NCBI RefSeq assembly: GCF_002836515.1
Contig: NZ_PJBC01000061.1
Location: 62,001-126,000, forward strand
DNA length: 64,000 nucleotides
From: Pseudomonas sp. Choline-02u-1
GTDB lineage: Bacteria; Pseudomonadota; Gammaproteobacteria; Pseudomonadales; Pseudomonadaceae
Direction of reading: 5' to 3'
The translations under genes were made by a program, and so were the position numbers. Under the pieces are notes generated by a model. That model was not told the origin of the DNA. It did no database searches and was given only the letters and a program-made list of their open reading frames with translations. Below are positions 62,081 to 64,000 of this stretch, piece after piece (positions within the stretch are counted from its first letter, which is position 1; every line of letters starts with the position of its first letter).

Positions 62081-62614
62081 TTGAAACTGCTGATTCTCGA
62101 TCGAGACGGGGTGATCAATTACGACTCCGATGCCTATATCAAGTCGGTAGAGGAGTGGATTCCGCTGCCCGGCTCGATCGAAGCGATCGCGCAGTTGAGC
62201 AAGGCTGGCTGGACGGTGGCGGTGGCCACCAACCAGTCAGGCATTGCTCGTGGCTATTACGACCTCGCCACCCTCGAGGCCATGCACGCGCGCCTGCGCG
62301 AGCTGGTCGCGGAGCAGGGCGGTGAAGTTGGCTTGATCGTGTACTGCCCGCATGGCCCGGACGAAGGTTGCGATTGCCGCAAACCGAAACCCGGAATGCT
62401 CAAAGCCATTGCCGCGCATTACACGGTGCCGTTGACTAACGTCTGGTTTGTGGGCGACAGCCTTGGTGACCTGGAGGCCGCCAAAGCCGTCGATTCACAG
62501 CCAGTTTTGGTGAAGACCGGAAAAGGCGAAAAGACTCAGGGCAAAACCCTGCCGGTTGGCACACTGATTTTTGACGATCTGGCGGCGATTGCCGCAGAAC
62601 TTATCCACAACTAG
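62081..62614 (+). CDS. gmhB: D-glycero-beta-D-manno-heptose 1,7-bisphosphate 7-phosphatase
   Basis: 177 residues from TTG at 62081 (KLLILDRDGVINYDSDAY), preceded by GAGGGA; the frame extends upstream into glyS but that part is not conserved-looking. HAD phosphatase motifs: LDRDGVIN, ATNQSG, CRKPKPGM, FVGDSLGDLEAA. Zinc-binding cysteines: CPHGPDEGCDCRKP. Heptose synthesis for LPS core. Last ten bases overlap a DnaA box (62601-62609). Confidence 0.95.
   Translation: MKLLILDRDGVINYDSDAYIKSVEEWIPLPGSIEAIAQLSKAGWTVAVATNQSGIARGYYDLATLEAMHARLRELVAEQGGEVGLIVYCPHGPDEGCDCRKPKPGMLKAIAAHYTVPLTNVWFVGDSLGDLEAAKAVDSQPVLVKTGKGEKTQGKTLPVGTLIFDDLAAIAAELIHN
62601..62609 (+). promoter_or_regulatory. DnaA box
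   Basis: Exact TTATCCACA within the gmhB end. Others at 63482-63490 (reverse) and in the list under findings. Near the expected origin. Confidence 0.6.
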
Positions 62615-62697
62615 AGTACTTCTGAATTTCCTGGCCAGGGATTGCTCGGGAGTGCGCTTGAACAGTCGGGCATTGCCCCGTAACGGTAACCGTCGCC

Positions 62698-63477
62698 ATG
62701 TCGATACTGCGGGCCTTCAGAATTTTTCTTTTTTATCTGCTGCTGGGCACAACAGCGTTGCTGTGGTGCAGCCTGAGCTTTTTCATCGCGCCTTTTCTGT
62801 CCTTCAAGGCGCGTTATCGTTTCATCAACGTATATTGGTGCCGTTGCGCCCTGTGGCTGACCAAGGTGTTCCTGGGCATCCGCTACGAAATCAAAGGCGC
62901 GCAAAACGTGCCAGACCGGCCCTGCGTGATTCAATCGAACCACCAGAGCACTTGGGAGACATTCTTTCTCTCCGCTTATTTCTCGCCATTGAGCCAAGTG
63001 CTCAAGCGCGAATTGCTTTATGTGCCGTTCTTTGGCTGGGCCATGGCCATGTTGCGCCCGATCGCCATCGACCGCGACAACCCCAAAGCCGCACTCAAAC
63101 AAGTGGCGGCCAAAGGCGACGAACTGCTCAAGGACAACGTCTGGGTGCTGATTTTCCCGGAAGGCACCCGAGTCCCTTACGGTACCGTCGGCAAATTCTC
63201 CCGCAGTGGCAGCGCATTGGCAGTGAATGCGGCACTTCCAGTGCTGCCGATTGCACACAATGCCGGCAAATTCTGGCCGAAAATCGGCTGGGGCAAACAG
63301 GCTGGAGTGATCACCGTAGTCATCGGCGAACCGATGTACGCCGAAGGCAGCGGGCCGCGCGCCATTGCAGATCTGAATGACCGTGTACAAGCGTGGAACG
63401 AGAAAACCCAACGCGAAATGGGCTCACTGCCCCCGGCGCCCCAGGCACCGGTCGCGAACGATCGACTGGCTGTCTGA
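62698..63477 (+). CDS. plsC: 1-acyl-sn-glycerol-3-phosphate acyltransferase (PlsC; HdtS/LptA-type)
   Basis: 259 residues. N-terminal helix (AFRIFLFYLLLGTTALLWCSLSFFI) and PlsC domain. Motif I reads NHQSTWE (His82, then Glu87 in place of the common Asp); LYVPFFGWAMAMLRPIAIDRD and IFPEGTRVPYG are intact. Makes phosphatidic acid. In P. fluorescens F113 the homologue hdtS next to glyS was reported to direct acyl-HSL synthesis, while later work assigns lysophosphatidate acyltransferase activity. No signal peptide. Confidence 0.9.
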   Translation: MSILRAFRIFLFYLLLGTTALLWCSLSFFIAPFLSFKARYRFINVYWCRCALWLTKVFLGIRYEIKGAQNVPDRPCVIQSNHQSTWETFFLSAYFSPLSQVLKRELLYVPFFGWAMAMLRPIAIDRDNPKAALKQVAAKGDELLKDNVWVLIFPEGTRVPYGTVGKFSRSGSALAVNAALPVLPIAHNAGKFWPKIGWGKQAGVITVVIGEPMYAEGSGPRAIADLNDRVQAWNEKTQREMGSLPPAPQAPVANDRLAV

Positions 63478-63481
63478 TTTT

Positions 63482-63490
63482 TGTGGATAA
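63482..63490 (-). promoter_or_regulatory. DnaA box
   Basis: Exact TGTGGATAA, the reverse of TTATCCACA, five bases past the plsC stop. Confidence 0.6.
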
Positions 63491-63605
63491 CCTGTGTACG
63501 CTTTCGTCGCAATTGGCCGCAATCGCTCCATAACTTATTGATTTTTCTCTATATTTCTAAATCGAAAAGTTAGGCTGAATCCGTGCATAAGTTTTATTCG
63601 GATGT

Positions 63606-63636
63606 AAAAAAACCGGCTGTTATAGCCGGTTTTTTT
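63606..63636. terminator. Bidirectional intrinsic terminator
   Basis: AACCGGCT and AGCCGGTT with a five-base loop, flanked by A7 and T7 runs. It can end both plsC and the convergent kinase gene. Confidence 0.85.
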
Positions 63637-63644
63637 GTGCCTCT

Positions 63645-64000
63645 TCATTCTGCAATCAGCGGCAAATCGATCCGGAACGTGGTGCCCGTATCAACCACGC
63701 TGTGGCACTCGATCACGCCACCATGATGATCAATAACAGCCTTGACCATCGACAGACCCAAGCCCACGCCGTCAATGCCCTGGGCCGAGGAGAAGCGTCG
63801 ATACTGGCTGAACAGGTCAGGCAATTCATCGGCGGCAATTCCTTTGCCCTGATCCGTCAACTCGCAGCGCAGCCACTGCCCGTGACAACTGACCTTCAGT
63901 TGCACAATGCTGTCTGCCGGGCTGTATTTGATTGCGTTCTCCAGCAGGTTGAACAGCGCGCGCGTCAGCAAACCCTGATCGGCCAGAAGCAGCCGCTCCT
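63645..64000 (-). CDS. Sensor histidine kinase, C-terminal part (runs off the right edge)
   Basis: About 118 codons are visible; frame remains open to the edge. HATPase_c domain with NLLENAIKYSP (N box), DQGKGI (G1), GVGLGLSMVKAVIDHHGG (G2) and TGTTFRIDLP. The H-box and sensor region lie outside. Cannot be named; context is beyond the window. Convergent with plsC and ending at the shared terminator. Confidence 0.9.
   Translation of the reverse strand, partial: ERLLLADQGLLTRALFNLLENAIKYSPADSIVQLKVSCHGQWLRCELTDQGKGIAADELPDLFSQYRRFSSAQGIDGVGLGLSMVKAVIDHHGGVIECHSVVDTGTTFRIDLPLIAE

Noticed and set aside
59929..62118. Roughly 730-codon minus-strand frame opposite glyS
   Set aside because: glyS is complete and unmistakable; the antisense frame is a compositional artefact.

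Overview
The window is a GC-rich (roughly 60%) chromosomal segment of a Pseudomonas, most likely of the P. fluorescens group. The call rests on near-full-length recognition of Pseudomonas-type proteins (AlgB/KinB, ZnuABC/Zur, PolA, DsbA, GltP, HemF, Def/Fmt/RsmB/TrkA, GlyQS, GmhB, HdtS/PlsC), on gene order, on fluorescens-type REP elements (arm GTGGGAGCGGGCTTGCTCGC), and on an ErsA-like sRNA between polA and engB. The right edge is close to the chromosome origin: plsC/gmhB/glyS/glyQ are the genes that lie just beside dnaA-gyrB in Pseudomonas, and exact DnaA boxes become frequent in the right half. No rRNA, tRNA, CRISPR array, prophage or insertion sequence was seen.

Layout. (1) 1-3,000: zinc uptake, with zur-znuC-znuB leftward and znuA rightward around a candidate Zur site. 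(2) 3,074-11,187: thrB, a DUF2782 gene, polA, ErsA sRNA with an AlgU-type promoter, engB, two cytochromes c, dsbA and an endonuclease/exonuclease/phosphatase-fold gene. (3) 11,184-20,339: c-di-GMP enzymes (GGDEF, EAL), an AmpDh2-like amidase, the AlgB-KinB two-component system, and a small operon behind a sigma-54-type promoter ending in an Ivy-type gene. (4) 21,051-34,364: mostly membrane and envelope functions (GltP, fused SpmA/B, an MCE lipid-transport operon, DUF5924, M16 peptidase, Na/Pi symporter, TerC, citrate transporter), with REP pairs between many of them. (5) 34,693-41,407: accessory metabolism (GFA, DOPA-dioxygenase-like, NAD(P) oxidoreductase) and a choline-O-sulfate module (LysR, BetC, ChoX-like binding protein, SulP transporter). 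(6) 41,498-44,371: aroE-hemF and divergent qor. (7) 44,428-49,501: a five-gene leftward operon that interrupts the usual qor-tsaC adjacency. (8) 49,768-63,477: the conserved origin-proximal block tsaC, dprA, tsaP, def-fmt-rsmB-trkA, a TPR gene, lpxL, tag, glyQS, gmhB, plsC/hdtS. A histidine kinase runs off the right edge.

The most interesting locus is region 7: LuxI/GNAT-like acyltransferase, heme-oxygenase-fold metalloenzyme, DUF3419/BtaA-like aminocarboxypropyl transferase, alpha-oxoamine synthase and PaaK/EhpF-like adenylating enzyme. Genes overlap or sit close together, its first genes are AT-richer than the flanks, and a terminator separates it from tsaC. Three of the five families are known to use S-adenosylmethionine as a carbon/nitrogen donor, so I infer a small acylated amino-ketone or amino-acid-like metabolite or signal. 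I do not recognise the cluster as a described pathway.
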